61,007 nt of DNA from an uncultured Pseudanabaenaceae cyanobacterium (GTDB lineage: Bacteria; Cyanobacteriota; Cyanobacteriia; PCC-9006; JAAUQQ01). Within the stretch, counting starts at the first letter, position 1. Every line of letters begins with the position of its first letter. This document shows positions 36,420-45,720 of the stretch, in pieces. A model generated the notes under the pieces. It made no database searches. It saw only the letters and a list, made by a program, of their open reading frames with translations, and was not told the DNA's origin. The stretch covers positions 1 to 61,007 of the forward strand of contig CALECT010000007.1 of assembly GCA_937949725.1 (NCBI GenBank), given 5' to 3'. Position numbers and translations under genes: made by a program.

Positions 36420-37523
36420 ATGATTCGAAGTTCAATGGCATTGACCGGTCTTTCGAAAACAGTTGCAACGGTTTGCTTGGGTTTAGGCTCTAGCTTTGCT
36501 TTTGCAGCTGCGACCCCGAGCCAGCCAAGCTCCACTGTTATCGAGTCAACAGCAGATTCTGTCTCTGTCACAGCTAAGCCGAGTTCGAGCAATCAAGCCA
36601 ACAAGAGCATCGTGCCTCCTCTAGGTGCCATGACGCTGTTGCCAAACTGGCTGAACTCCCAGGGCAATGCCCTTGAATTTGCTCAACCCGTAGGACGCTG
36701 GCTCTCTGCTCTCAATCCCCTAGCTAGGTCATCACGCTTCACTGATGTTCCGGCCTATCGTTCTGGGAAGCTGCCCCAAGAATTTGTCTGCGCCCAGAGC
36801 CCTGATCAGCGGTATGAGCTGTTCTCGGATTGGGTTTCCAATTGCTTGCTCAGCGAAGTGGATAATCCAGCGCTCCGACAGTCCATGACAGAGCGAATTG
36901 AGGCGACCTTCCGCAATGCAGATTGGGAATCGGAATTGGTCGAACCCACCCTAGCTGAAAATTTCCCTGCTGCTCGTTTGGGCGATCGCTTGCTTTTCAT
37001 TGTTAACGAAGAAGTGACCGAAGCCTCTGGCGTTAATGGTGAGGTCCTGGCAACGCGCTGGGTCAACCAGCTACGCATGGTCATGGGGGCTCAGCCACTG
37101 ACTCTTGTTAATGCTCAATTCATGATGCATGGCCTCAAGTCTACGGGGGACTATCTTAAGGGCGATGCCTCTTGGTATGGACCCTATTTCCATGGTCGCC
37201 TAACGGCAACTGGGGAAATCTACGACCAAGACATGTTCACAGCAGCCCATAAGGAACTTCCTTTCGATACCTATTTGAGAATTACCAATCTCAAATCGGG
37301 GGAGCAGCTAGTGGTTCGTATTAATGATCGCGGTCCCTATGTGGGCGATCGCATCCTAGACCTCTCTTTTGGGGCTGCGAATTACTTAGGAACGAAGGAT
37401 ACCGGTGTCGTACCTATCCGGGCTGAGTTGCTAGAGCGAGACGAGCCTCTCCAGGCCCAGCTTCCTTCCTATCGTCATATCAAGCCTCTACAAGACCCAC
37501 TCATCACCATGTGGCGTCCCTAA
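36420..37523 (+). CDS. RlpA-like septal/cell-wall protein with double-psi beta-barrel
   Basis: About 367 residues with a signal peptide (LSKTVATVCLGLGSSFAFA), a cyanobacteria-type N-terminal region, and a C-terminal RlpA double-psi barrel. The catalytic-type motifs are GDASWYGPYFHGRLTATGE, FTAAHKELPFDTYLRI and VVRINDRGPYVGDRILDLS. RlpA of Pseudomonas is a lytic transglycosylase acting on denuded glycan; the Asp/His-type residues here fit that. Probably periplasmic cell-wall remodelling. ATG 36420 is used; GTG 36390 is in frame. Confidence 0.85.
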   Translation: MIRSSMALTGLSKTVATVCLGLGSSFAFAAATPSQPSSTVIESTADSVSVTAKPSSSNQANKSIVPPLGAMTLLPNWLNSQGNALEFAQPVGRWLSALNPLARSSRFTDVPAYRSGKLPQEFVCAQSPDQRYELFSDWVSNCLLSEVDNPALRQSMTERIEATFRNADWESELVEPTLAENFPAARLGDRLLFIVNEEVTEASGVNGEVLATRWVNQLRMVMGAQPLTLVNAQFMMHGLKSTGDYLKGDASWYGPYFHGRLTATGEIYDQDMFTAAHKELPFDTYLRITNLKSGEQLVVRINDRGPYVGDRILDLSFGAANYLGTKDTGVVPIRAELLERDEPLQAQLPSYRHIKPLQDPLITMWRP

Positions 37524-37585
37524 GGATATGAATCAGCCCTAAGACTGCTTCACCAGCATTGGGTCGATCAATAGCCAGCTAGCTT

Positions 37586-37621
37586 AAAGCCCAGCCAGAA
37601 ATTACTTCTGGCTGGGCTTTT
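37586..37621. terminator. Bidirectional terminator RlpA gene / Crp gene
   Basis: 15-bp perfect stem AAAGCCCAGCCAGAA against TTCTGGCTGGGCTTT with a 5-nt loop and TTTTGTT tail, between convergent genes. Confidence 0.88.
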
Positions 37622-37639
37622 GTTCACAGCACTATTAGA

Positions 37640-38299
37640 TTAGCCGCGAATAATAATTCGACGTCCTTGGGTAATCTCCAACCAACCATCACTACGTAGC
37701 TGATTCAGAATTCGAGTGACCGTCACCCGAGTGGTCCCCAGAGCATTGGCTAGGTGCTGGTGGGTCAGTCGCACTGACAATAAACGGCCTTGCTTACAGG
37801 GCTCTCCCACAGATTGAGAAAGTAGTAGCAGAAACTGCTTGAGCCGATCCTCCACCCGTCGAAGGCCCAGCAAGGCAGTCATACTCTCCGATTGCTGAAG
37901 ACGACGAATGAGTTGCTGGTTAAGCGCCTGCTGAATGGTGGGAGAGCGATGGAGCTCATCCAAGGTCAACAGCAAAAGTTCAGCATCTGCGAGCGTCACT
38001 GCGCTATACGGCGTGACTTGAGTCAAGGGAAGCCCCAAGGGCATGGAGGGCACAGCCAAGCCCAGCAACGCTTCATCTCCACTGGGGTACAGCGTATTGA
38101 GCAAGACAACTCCACGAAGAACAATCCAAATTTGATGAGCTTCTAAGGGAATCTCTTGGCCGCGATGGAAAGAATGGACGGGGAAATTCTGATACAGATG
38201 ATTGAGATGCTCGCGCACCGCCACTGATGAATTGTCATTCGTCTCAATGGTTCTAGACGTGAGGGCCAAACCCGCTTTCTGGGGCTTACTTAGCACCAT
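37640..38299 (-). CDS. Crp/Fnr-family transcriptional regulator
   Basis: The 219-residue protein has an N-terminal cyclic-nucleotide-binding-like barrel (FHRGQEIPLEAHQIWIVLRG) and a C-terminal winged helix. The recognition region is RLTHQHLANALGTTRVTVTRILNQL. The barrel is short and lacks an obvious cAMP-binding RxE...RxT phosphate cassette, so the effector is unknown. It resembles NtcA-class proteins in the DNA-binding domain but its first half differs, so I do not assign ntcA. It is not linked to an operon that reveals its regulon. Confidence 0.85.
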   Translation of the reverse strand: MVLSKPQKAGLALTSRTIETNDNSSVAVREHLNHLYQNFPVHSFHRGQEIPLEAHQIWIVLRGVVLLNTLYPSGDEALLGLAVPSMPLGLPLTQVTPYSAVTLADAELLLLTLDELHRSPTIQQALNQQLIRRLQQSESMTALLGLRRVEDRLKQFLLLLSQSVGEPCKQGRLLSVRLTHQHLANALGTTRVTVTRILNQLRSDGWLEITQGRRIIIRG

Positions 38300-38607
38300 G
38301 CCAAATACCTAACTGTGATTCGTTTTCTACAGTCAGTTTAGAAAGCGTACTTCAAGGGGAAATGATTATTGGGTTGTGAAAAGTTTAAGTTTGGAATAAG
38401 CCTGAATCAATACCTGAAGCGCTGCTGATTTAGTTTTAAGACTTCCCACTCGCTGGGCTCGCATCCTGAGGCAAGTTTACTCAAGCCAGAGTCTTAAAGT
38501 AACAAGCTTGCACAAGAAAAGATGTCGTCCACATCACCTCTGCAGTGCATTCATGCTCAACGAGAAAGGAGCCCCTTTTGTAATGGCACAGTGTTACAGC
38601 GCAACTT
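38300..38607. other. Gap between Crp and DUF427 genes
   Basis: 308 bp, AT-rich. It should carry the promoter of the Crp-family gene. Nothing specific recognised. Confidence 0.3.
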
Positions 38608-39105
38608 CTATTCAGGCAAGCGATAATTACCCGGTCCTGCCTTGAAAGGTCCTACGCTCCAAGAGTTGATCCACCCACCGTAGAAATTTCCGGGTTGAGG
38701 CTTGGCAATCTCGCCCCCCACAGTGCAGCGCTCCATGGGAGCAGCATACATGGCGAGATAATTTCGAATAGGCTCAAAATCGGGGGTGGGATGGGGATAG
38801 AACCAGGCGACATGCTCGACTTTGCGATCGCCGACTTGCAAGCTGTAATACCCCGCTAAGCCCTTCCACTCACAAAACGAACTGCGGGTCGTCTGGGTGA
38901 AGTAACGCATCTGAATATCTTCCGGCGGAATGTAGTACACCGGCGGATGGCTCGTTTCCAACACGCGCTTAGCTCGCTGGCTATTCACAATTTGTACGCC
39001 ATTGAAAATGACCTCAATGGACCGCGTACAATCCTCCAGACGAGGGGGTCTTGGATAATCCCAGACCGATTCTTGACCAGGTCCTGGCTGAATCCGATCC
39101 ACCAT
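38608..39105 (-). CDS. DUF427 domain protein
   Basis: A 165-residue cytosolic protein of the DUF427 family, small beta-rich proteins of unknown function common in cyanobacteria and actinobacteria. Visible family marks are VESVWDYPRPP-like ESVWDYPRPP, IVNSQRAKRVLETSHPPVYY and SFCEWKGLAGYYSL. The later part includes VAWFYPHPTPDFEPI and a Gly/Trp-rich C-terminus (GWINSWSVGPFKAGPG). Single gene. No catalytic role can be proposed. Confidence 0.85.
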   Translation of the reverse strand: MVDRIQPGPGQESVWDYPRPPRLEDCTRSIEVIFNGVQIVNSQRAKRVLETSHPPVYYIPPEDIQMRYFTQTTRSSFCEWKGLAGYYSLQVGDRKVEHVAWFYPHPTPDFEPIRNYLAMYAAPMERCTVGGEIAKPQPGNFYGGWINSWSVGPFKAGPGNYRLPE

Positions 39106-39452
39106 AAATGCCCCTTCAAGTCCAATTCAATAACAATATGTCGCGAAGGAATAAACCTCTCGACCGCTTAAACTCTGTTGGCCTGGATAGACCAGCAACA
39201 ACCAGCAGTTTGCGCTGTTCCATTTTCATGACCTCTCGATCTCAATCCGGACAGCGATCGCGCAATGCAAGAATTCAAAGTATCACCTCGAAGGAAATGA
39301 AGTAGTTCACCCTAAGCAGGGCTCTAATAGAAAATTCAAAATCATCCCAGACCCGACCGTCACAGAACGTTACCTGAACGCAGCAGAATGGGCACCTCAG
39401 ACTTTTAAACTAGAAGGTTCGGATCGCTTTTACATACTTCTTTAAGCTAGCC
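39106..39452. other. Divergent gap DUF427 gene / hemB
   Basis: 347 bp between divergent genes, expected to contain both promoters. Small frames inside have no protein character. Nothing else recognised. Confidence 0.3.
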
Positions 39453-40436
39453 ATGTTTCCATCCCACCGGCCCCGCCGCCTGCGTCAAACCGACGGTCTC
39501 CGTCGCATGGTGCGGGAAATCACCCTGACTCCCAACGACTTTATCTATCCCCTTTTTGCAGTGCCAGGGTCCGGCGTTCGCAACGAGGTCAAGTCAATGC
39601 CGGGGGTCTTTCAACTCTCCATCGACAAGATCGTGGAAGAGGCTAAGGAAGTCTACGACCTGGGCATTCCATCGGTGATTCTCTTCGGCATCCCCGATGA
39701 AAAGGACAATGAGGCCACGGGAGCCTGGCATGACTGCGGCATCGTCCAAAAGGCAGCTACGGCTGTCAAAGAAGCAGTTCCTGAGCTGGTTGTCGTGGCA
39801 GATACCTGCCTCTGTGAGTACACCGTCCATGGTCACTGCGGCTACTTGGAAACTGGCGACCTGACGGGCCGGGTGCTCAATGACCCCACCCTGGAACTAC
39901 TGAAGAAAGTTGCAGTCTCCCAGGCCAAGGCCGGTGCCGATGTCATCGCTCCTTCGGGCATGATGGATGGCTTCGTGGGGGCCATTCGCGAAGGCCTGGA
40001 CGAAGCAGGCTTTACGGATACGCCAATCATGGCCTATTCCGCCAAGTACTCCTCGGCCTACTACGGTCCTTTCCGCGATGCCGCTGAATCTGCCCCCCAG
40101 TTTGGAGATCGCCGCACCTACCAAATGGACCCCGGTAATGGTCGCGAAGCTCTGCGGGAAGTAGAGCTAGATATCGCCGAAGGCGCGGACTTTGTCATGG
40201 TCAAGCCTGCCCTATCCTATATGGACATCATCTGGCGCATTAAAGAGATGACTGATCTGCCCGTGGCGGCCTACAACGTCTCCGGCGAGTATTCCATGGT
40301 CAAGGCTGCGGCCCTCAACGGCTGGATTGATGAGGAAAAGGTCGTCCTAGAGACGCTGACCAGCTTCAAGCGGGCTGGGTCGGATCTAATCTTGACCTAT
40401 CACGCCAAGGATGCGGCTCGCTGGTTAGCAAAGTAA
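39453..40436 (+). CDS. hemB: Delta-aminolevulinic acid dehydratase (porphobilinogen synthase)
   Basis: Condenses two 5-aminolevulinate molecules to porphobilinogen, upstream of chlorophyll, haem and phycobilins. The 327-residue protein has the active-site lysines in [18 protein letters not shown] and [12 protein letters not shown]. The metal-site segment [14 protein letters not shown] keeps three cysteines, as in zinc-type enzymes. Length is typical. Transcribed alone; the DUF1460 gene starts about 150 bp later. Supplies tetrapyrrole for the bilin genes elsewhere in the window. Confidence 0.97.
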   Translation: MFPSHRPRRLRQTDGLRRMVREITLTPNDFIYPLFAVPGSGVRNEVKSMPGVFQLSIDKIVEEAKEVYDLGIPSVILFGIPDEKDNEATGAWHDCGIVQKAATAVKEAVPELVVVADTCLCEYTVHGHCGYLETGDLTGRVLNDPTLELLKKVAVSQAKAGADVIAPSGMMDGFVGAIREGLDEAGFTDTPIMAYSAKYSSAYYGPFRDAAESAPQFGDRRTYQMDPGNGREALREVELDIAEGADFVMVKPALSYMDIIWRIKEMTDLPVAAYNVSGEYSMVKAAALNGWIDEEKVVLETLTSFKRAGSDLILTYHAKDAARWLAK

Positions 40437-40582
40437 GAGACAGCCTAAGGCGATCGCGCGAGCCCAGGGAAACCTCAAGCGTAATAGAAGGGTCATGGAG
40501 GGGGGGCATCTTTGCCAATCATCCATGGCTCTTTGTGGTATTAAGACAGATGGCGCAGACAGTGAAGCAGGCTAGGACAACA

Positions 40583-41665
40583 ATGAGCGCAACCCAACGG
40601 ACTTCTCTATCCCTGGCAATCATCGTCAGCCTCTGGCCTTGGGCCAGTGCTGTTGCTCAGCCCGAAGAGTTGCTTCAGCAACCCGAACTTCAGCAGATTG
40701 AAATTGTAGGCCCTCTGGAAGGTTCTGTTCTTTCAACGAGTCCCAGTCCTAGCCCCAATATTGAACTGCGACCTTCCAATGGCCAGGGCAGCTTGGAAAC
40801 AGCTTCCGCATTACTGGACCCAGCAGACCGCGATCGCCTTCACAACCTCTTAGCCAAAGCCCAGGCAGAACGCTGGCATCAACAGCCCTACCCCCAACTC
40901 ATTCAATCCATTGCCAAGCAATTCCTGGGAGAGCAGTACCGAGCAGGACTCCTCGACAGTGGTAAAACGGAGACCTTAGTCCTCTCCCTCCAAGAATTCG
41001 ACTGCGTTCTCTTCATCGAAACCGTATTGGCCCTTGGCAAGGCCATCATTCAAGTGGAATCCTCGCCCCCCGAGCTTTACCTAGCGGCGCAACGAACAAT
41101 TGCATCCACAACTTTTGCAGAATCTGTGGAGGACTATCGCTATCGTGGGGGCAAGTTGCAAGACTACTGCGGTCGTCTCCATTACTTCTCGGACTGGATC
41201 TTAGACAACCAGCAGCGGGGCAACGCTTCCCCCATTGCGAACCTGCAAATTCAGCCCCTCAACAAAGCCATTACCTTCATGGGAAACCATCGAGGCAGCT
41301 ACCCCCAACTCAAAGCGGATAGCCAATACAACTGCATTCGAGATGCCGAACAACGCCTGAACCGTTCAATCAACGACAGTCTCAGCCGCGAGACAGCATT
41401 CAATCCTCCCTTCGGATACATTCCCACAGCCCAAATCCGTCGCCAATATGACCAACTGCAAGCGGGCGACATTGTTGCTGTCGCAACCTCAGTCACTGAC
41501 CTTGACGTGACTCACACCGGATTGGTTTATCGTCATTCCAATGGCAATCTCGGATTAATCCACGCCGCCCCCAATGCTGGCGTCATCCTAGCCAGCGATC
41601 TACAGACCTATATTGAGCGGGTGGATTCCGCGATCGGCATCATCGTCACCCGACCTAATTTGTAA
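40583..41665 (+). CDS. Secreted DUF1460 (amidase-like NlpC/P60-fold) protein
   Basis: About 360 residues with a signal peptide (LSLAIIVSLWPWASAVAQ) and a DUF1460 domain. Key segments are LVLSLQEFDCVLFIETVLALGKA, here split as LQEFDCVLFIETVLALG, then YRGGKLQDYCGRLHYFSDWI and DVTHTGLVYRHSNGNLGLIHA. The Cys of EFDCVLF and the His of VTHTGL look like the thiol-protease pair of this papain-like fold. A related Bacteroides DUF1460 structure was assigned amidase-like activity. Likely a periplasmic peptidoglycan hydrolase. ATG 40583 gives the best signal peptide; GTG 40535 and ATG 40550 lie upstream. Confidence 0.8.
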   Translation: MSATQRTSLSLAIIVSLWPWASAVAQPEELLQQPELQQIEIVGPLEGSVLSTSPSPSPNIELRPSNGQGSLETASALLDPADRDRLHNLLAKAQAERWHQQPYPQLIQSIAKQFLGEQYRAGLLDSGKTETLVLSLQEFDCVLFIETVLALGKAIIQVESSPPELYLAAQRTIASTTFAESVEDYRYRGGKLQDYCGRLHYFSDWILDNQQRGNASPIANLQIQPLNKAITFMGNHRGSYPQLKADSQYNCIRDAEQRLNRSINDSLSRETAFNPPFGYIPTAQIRRQYDQLQAGDIVAVATSVTDLDVTHTGLVYRHSNGNLGLIHAAPNAGVILASDLQTYIERVDSAIGIIVTRPNL

Positions 41666-41698
41666 TGGGCTGTCCTGCCCAACAAGACTAGCCAGCAG

Positions 41699-42349
41699 CT
41701 AGGCCATACGCTGCAAGGCCAACTTCGCCCTGGCTTGCAATGCCGGGGCTTCATCTCCCAGAACCACAGTCTCCAGCCGCGCAATCAGGTGAGGCCGCTC
41801 ATCGGCCAGCTGAGACTCCAGCGCATGCCCCAAGGCTTCTAAGCCAGTCACTGCGGCATAGCGCACCACCCACTCAGGGTCATCGCAGACCTGAATCAGC
41901 GTTTCTAAGGCCTTGGACTGGGCAGCAACGCGATCGCCCTCTCCCGAAAACTCCTGCCAATGCAACTTCCCCACCCCCCGAGCCGCAGCCCGGCGCACAC
42001 TTAGGGCAAAATCCTCCACCGCCGCTTTCACCAACAGATCAATACCACGCGGATCACCAATACCCGCCAGGGCTCGCAAAGCCCAAGCCCGAGCACCATA
42101 GTTAAAGCCATCCAGCAACTCCATCAGCGGCATAACTGCTGGCTCACCGATGGTAATCAAACCATCCACCGCAGCCACCGCTGCACCAGGGTTGTTATAG
42201 CCCAAGACCTCGATCAAAATCGGCACCGCCTCCACCAACTGGGCTGCAGCGATATCCTCCACCGCAAATCGCACCGTTTCTGCAGTGCCAGCGCTGTGGA
42301 GCTTATCGAGTAGCGGTTGCAACTGAGGTGAACCAGAAGAAACAGTCAT
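41699..42349 (-). CDS. cpcF: Phycocyanin alpha-subunit phycocyanobilin lyase, CpcF subunit
   Basis: CpcE and CpcF form a heterodimeric lyase attaching phycocyanobilin to Cys84 of CpcA. The 216-residue HEAT-repeat protein includes EAVPILIEVLGYNNPGAA, the GARAWALRALAGIGDPRG repeat and SVRRAAARGVGKLHW. Length fits CpcF. It is the last gene of cpcBAEF, 62 bp after cpcE on the minus strand. PecF/CpeZ relatives are less likely given the adjacent cpcBA and cpcE. Confidence 0.92.
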   Translation of the reverse strand: MTVSSGSPQLQPLLDKLHSAGTAETVRFAVEDIAAAQLVEAVPILIEVLGYNNPGAAVAAVDGLITIGEPAVMPLMELLDGFNYGARAWALRALAGIGDPRGIDLLVKAAVEDFALSVRRAAARGVGKLHWQEFSGEGDRVAAQSKALETLIQVCDDPEWVVRYAAVTGLEALGHALESQLADERPHLIARLETVVLGDEAPALQARAKLALQRMA

Positions 42350-42411
42350 GGCACTAAGGCTAAGGTCAAAAAAAGTTGAAAATAGAGAATAGGAACGAGC
42401 TTGCCAACCGG

Positions 42412-43248
42412 TTACAGCAAATCATCCATCAAATCCATGGCATGAATGGCTTCATCAGAGAGGACATCCCCAGGAGACTGTTGCAAATGGGTTTCCAACA
42501 ATCCCTTAAGTGCAATCAACTTGAGGCTGTTTTCCGCCAAGGTCTCAGCGATCGCCTCAGCCCCCGGCATATAACCCACCGCCCCAATATCCATCAGTGC
42601 TGCCCTACGCAACTGCAAGTCCGGCGCAGCCAAGGCCCGCACCAAGACATCTCCGTAGCTAGACTCCCCAGTCAATTGGTACATGGCCCGCGCCGCTGCA
42701 TATTGCACCTTCTCAACAGAATGCTCCGCAAACGGCTTAATCTGATCAACCGCCTCAGTAGCTCCCAAACTTCCCAAAGCCTCCAGAATCAAATCATAGG
42801 GCTCCCGCAAGTGAGGCTTACCTGGCATCATCGTTGCCGCTTCAACTCCTCCGTCCAAAAAGTCTAACAATCTCGGAATCGCAACCTTATCCCCCAAATC
42901 TCCCAGGGACTCCACCGCTGCGCCACGCACGTAATAATCCTCACACTGCAAACTCGCCAACAAGGCAGGCACTACACGGGGCTCACCCAACTTCCCCAAT
43001 GCTCGCGCTGCATTGCGTCGCAACGGGTAACCCCCATCGGGGGAGCGACTGGACTCATCTTCCAATGCCACCACCAACGCATCCACGACATCGGGCTGAT
43101 TGACTCGAAAACGCCCTAACCACCAAGCAGCATAGTAGCGAAGGTCTGGGTCCTCAGTTTGCTTGAGGTTCGCGATCGCATCTTCAAGAGATAGCGAGTC
43201 AGTAGAGATCTCAGGGGGATTGGTCGACATCACAGGCAAAGCAGTCAT
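42412..43248 (-). CDS. cpcE: Phycocyanin alpha-subunit phycocyanobilin lyase, CpcE subunit
   Basis: Partner of CpcF in chromophorylating CpcA. The 278-residue protein begins with the CpcE-specific block DLRYYAAWWLGRFRVNQP and has successive HEAT repeats (LRRNAARALGKLGEPR, VRGAAVESLGDLGDK, LRRAALMDIGAVGYMPGAE). ATG 43248 is the start; the preceding TTG at 43251 is disregarded. It follows cpcA after about 107 bp that contain a partial hairpin. Confidence 0.94.
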   Translation of the reverse strand: MTALPVMSTNPPEISTDSLSLEDAIANLKQTEDPDLRYYAAWWLGRFRVNQPDVVDALVVALEDESSRSPDGGYPLRRNAARALGKLGEPRVVPALLASLQCEDYYVRGAAVESLGDLGDKVAIPRLLDFLDGGVEAATMMPGKPHLREPYDLILEALGSLGATEAVDQIKPFAEHSVEKVQYAAARAMYQLTGESSYGDVLVRALAAPDLQLRRAALMDIGAVGYMPGAEAIAETLAENSLKLIALKGLLETHLQQSPGDVLSDEAIHAMDLMDDLL

Positions 43249-43260
43249 CAAGAAACACTA

Positions 43261-43318
43261 AAGCCTGGACAGATAGACAACCCCAAATAAATCAGGAACT
43301 GCCTCACTATCCAGGCTT
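43261..43318 (-). terminator. Attenuator-like stem between cpcA and cpcE
   Basis: AAGCCTGGA (43261-43269) pairs with TCCAGGCTT (43310-43318) across a 40-nt loop, with further partial pairing inside. There is no T-run. It may lower readthrough or protect the cpcBA message, consistent with the far greater need for subunits than lyase. Confidence 0.5.
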
Positions 43319-43355
43319 CATTAGATCAGACGATCAACAGACCAACTAGAGGGAT

Positions 43356-43844
43356 CTAGCTCAGTGCGTTGATAGCATAATCCAAGTAGGAATTAGCTTC
43401 GGTAGCCGCATCACCAGACAGACCGTGGTTGGCTTTGATGTTCTTCAAAGCTTCAACGTACCAGCTAGGGGAGAGATCAAAAGTCTTGTTGATCTCATCA
43501 ATACCAGCCAGGAGGTAGTCATCCATGGGGCCGGTACCACCAGCAACGAGGCAGTAGGTGACCATGCGCAGGTAGTAGCCAACGTCACGAGCACACTTAG
43601 CTTTGCCTTCGGCACTAGAAGCAAAGTTAGGGCCTTGCATCTGAGTGGTGAAAGGGAACTTGGTGTAAACAGCTTGGGTAGCGCCGTTAACCAAAGAATC
43701 AGCTTTAGCAGACAAAGCCTTGGCAGCTTCGAGGCCAGCTGATGCTTGACGGAAACGACCAAAAGCAGTTTGGATTTCAGTGCTGCTCAAAAAGCGACCT
43801 TGAGAATCAGCAGAAGCGACCGCTTCGGTAAGAGGGGTTTTCAT
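43356..43844 (-). CDS. cpcA: C-phycocyanin alpha subunit
   Basis: Rod phycobiliprotein. 162 residues beginning [20 protein letters not shown], with the single phycocyanobilin site Cys84 in [20 protein letters not shown] and the C-terminus [10 protein letters not shown] strong GGGAGAT ribosome-binding site precedes the ATG. It is second in cpcBAEF, 85 bp after cpcB. Note that no cpcC/cpcD linker genes follow, unlike many phycocyanin operons. Confidence 0.98.
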   Translation of the reverse strand: MKTPLTEAVASADSQGRFLSSTEIQTAFGRFRQASAGLEAAKALSAKADSLVNGATQAVYTKFPFTTQMQGPNFASSAEGKAKCARDVGYYLRMVTYCLVAGGTGPMDDYLLAGIDEINKTFDLSPSWYVEALKNIKANHGLSGDAATEANSYLDYAINALS

Positions 43845-43929
43845 GAAAGGGATCTCCCTTGTTTTACAAGATTTGAATTAACAAACAGAATTCTCAAGCT
43901 AATGCCCAAGTATCAAGTCCAAAAGAGAC

Positions 43930-44448
43930 TTAACCGACAGCAGAAGCAGCTTTGTCGAAATAGCCACCGATTTCAGACATCAGGGCGCTGCAATCACCAG
44001 CAGTGATGCCATTTGTGTCGCCAACAGCAGCCAAAGCAGCATCTTTCATGAAGCGAACGCCTTCAGCAACGGAAGCGCCAGGAGTACCAAGAGCCAAGTA
44101 GGTCTCACGGAGGCCATTCAAGCAGCGGTCATCCAAGACAGAAGCATCACCAGCAAAAGTTGCATAGGTGACGTAGCGAAGGATGATTTCCATGTCACGC
44201 AGGCAAGCAGCCATGCGACGACTGGTGTAAGCATTACCACCAGGAGCGATCAAACCAGGCTGAGCAGCGAACAATGCACGACCTGCATTAGCAACGATGC
44301 CAGAAGCTCCGCTGGTCATGCGGTTAACGGCGTCGGTACGCTTGTTGCTGTCAGCAACCATCGCACTCAGAGCATCCAGTTCAGCGCCAGAGACATAAGC
44401 ACCACGTGCGTCAGCCTGAGCGATGACCTTGGTAAAAGCGTCAAACAT
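43930..44448 (-). CDS. cpcB: C-phycocyanin beta subunit
   Basis: Rod phycobiliprotein of 172 residues, [18 protein letters not shown] at the start, bilin sites Cys82 ([17 protein letters not shown]) and Cys153 ([17 protein letters not shown]), and the conserved Asn-bearing region near 72. An AGGAGA ribosome-binding site lies at 44455-44460, 6 bp before the ATG. First gene of cpcBAEF; its promoter must be in the long gap toward cpeR. Confidence 0.98.
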   Translation of the reverse strand: MFDAFTKVIAQADARGAYVSGAELDALSAMVADSNKRTDAVNRMTSGASGIVANAGRALFAAQPGLIAPGGNAYTSRRMAACLRDMEIILRYVTYATFAGDASVLDDRCLNGLRETYLALGTPGASVAEGVRFMKDAALAAVGDTNGITAGDCSALMSEIGGYFDKAASAVG

Positions 44449-45235
44449 TAATAATCTCCTAAATCTCGATTCGCTTGACTTACAAAAAGTAGTTGTAATC
44501 CAATCAGCATAACTGGCTAGCTAGTCCGAACCCTGATGAACAATCAGAGGAAATCGCCGAGCTTTCCAGAGTCCAAAGCAGTGCAGAGACTTTCGCTTTG
44601 GCCTAGGCGTTTCACACAGAAGTGCTAACGCTTCTCATTTTAGCTGAAAGTGCAGCCCAAAAGGCATGTAAAAACTCCTGTTCACGAGGGAGAACGGAAG
44701 CCACTTTCCCTCTAGGTTACATGACCTTTAGTCTTACGTGCACTGTTACATTTATACAACGACAGCGGGTGTCGAGAGCCGAAGCTCGTCATTAAGTTTT
44801 ATTACCCAGGCAATAGCCAAAACTCCGTGATAGAGACCCTTTGCGAGGCCTTAGTTATGGCTATGACAGCTACGTTAAGGCTGTTTGAATACACCTTGAG
44901 GCCTCAACTCGTCGCACATAATTTTCTGCACGACCACCGGCTATTTTGAGCGTCTGTTGCTTCAGATGGGTCTGTATCAACGAGGTTTCTCTTGAACAGA
45001 GTTATTACAAAAAATTAACCCTAATAGACGCTTTTCTTAATAAAAGGCGAGCAAGCTAAGCAGATCCTGCTGTATGAGACCTTTGCCTCTCTGTTTGAAA
45101 ATGTTTGCTTATGGGGCAATGCACTCCAACACAAGAAATGGGAGCGCAAACAGACAAATCTATGAAAAATAGAGGCTGGAGTTGAGGGAGGTTTACGTCG
45201 ATTGAGCTGCTTGGGGCACTGCACTAATCGCCTTA
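44449..45235 (-). promoter_or_regulatory. Upstream region of cpcBAEF
   Basis: 787 bp between cpeR and cpcB on the same strand, long enough for a strong regulated cpc promoter and an untranslated leader. Minus-strand frames here have no protein character. I could not assign a -10 box, NtcA or RpaB site with confidence. Confidence 0.5.
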
Positions 45236-45541
45236 TTAGCCTCGTTCATCAAAGCGAGAGTAAAAGCTACCCCGCTTGCTCCAATAATTACGCAGGGCAT
45301 GTTCAGGGGTATGCAAACTTGCTTTGACTCGATAGAGCATCACCTGCCGACGATTGCCCATCCAAATTTTCTTCAATGGCTCAACATTAATAACCACTCC
45401 TCCTAAGGTCTCAACACATTCCGAAAATCGCTCAACCGCCGGGTAGTCTAGCGTTTCAAAGAGATAGAAGTTACCCGAACAAATGAGATGGTGACTGCGA
45501 ATCCAAGCTCGCATTTTCTTTTCGGCCTGAACGGGATACAT
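45236..45541 (-). CDS. cpeR: CpeR, activator of phycoerythrin expression
   Basis: CpeR is required for cpeBA transcription in Fremyella diplosiphon, where it is the last gene of the cpeCDESTR operon. The 101-residue protein has the small-family pattern KKMRAWIRSHHLICSGNFY, RFSECVETLGGVVI and KIWMGNRRQVMLYRVKASLH. It lies last after cpeS and cpeT here, the same order. The assignment rests on recognised motifs and synteny; its DNA-binding mode is unknown. It implies cpeBA exists elsewhere in the genome. Confidence 0.88.
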   Translation of the reverse strand: MYPVQAEKKMRAWIRSHHLICSGNFYLFETLDYPAVERFSECVETLGGVVINVEPLKKIWMGNRRQVMLYRVKASLHTPEHALRNYWSKRGSFYSRFDERG

Positions 45542-45720
45542 GACGGCCTGGCCTCAGGAGAAATGTTAAAAGGTATAGGTCAAGGCTTATGGGGGCATCA
45601 TCCTAAGCTGCATCATTTTTAACTCAGCTCAGGCTAAGAACGGTAACCCTATGGGGTCTTGCAGCAACTATCTATATTGTCTAGCTCTCCTTAGGGAAGA
45701 GGGAGCGAGCTGCTAGAAAT

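Noticed and set aside
44449..45235. Minus-strand frame at 45021-45224
   Set aside because: Composition is not protein-like and there is no ribosome-binding site.
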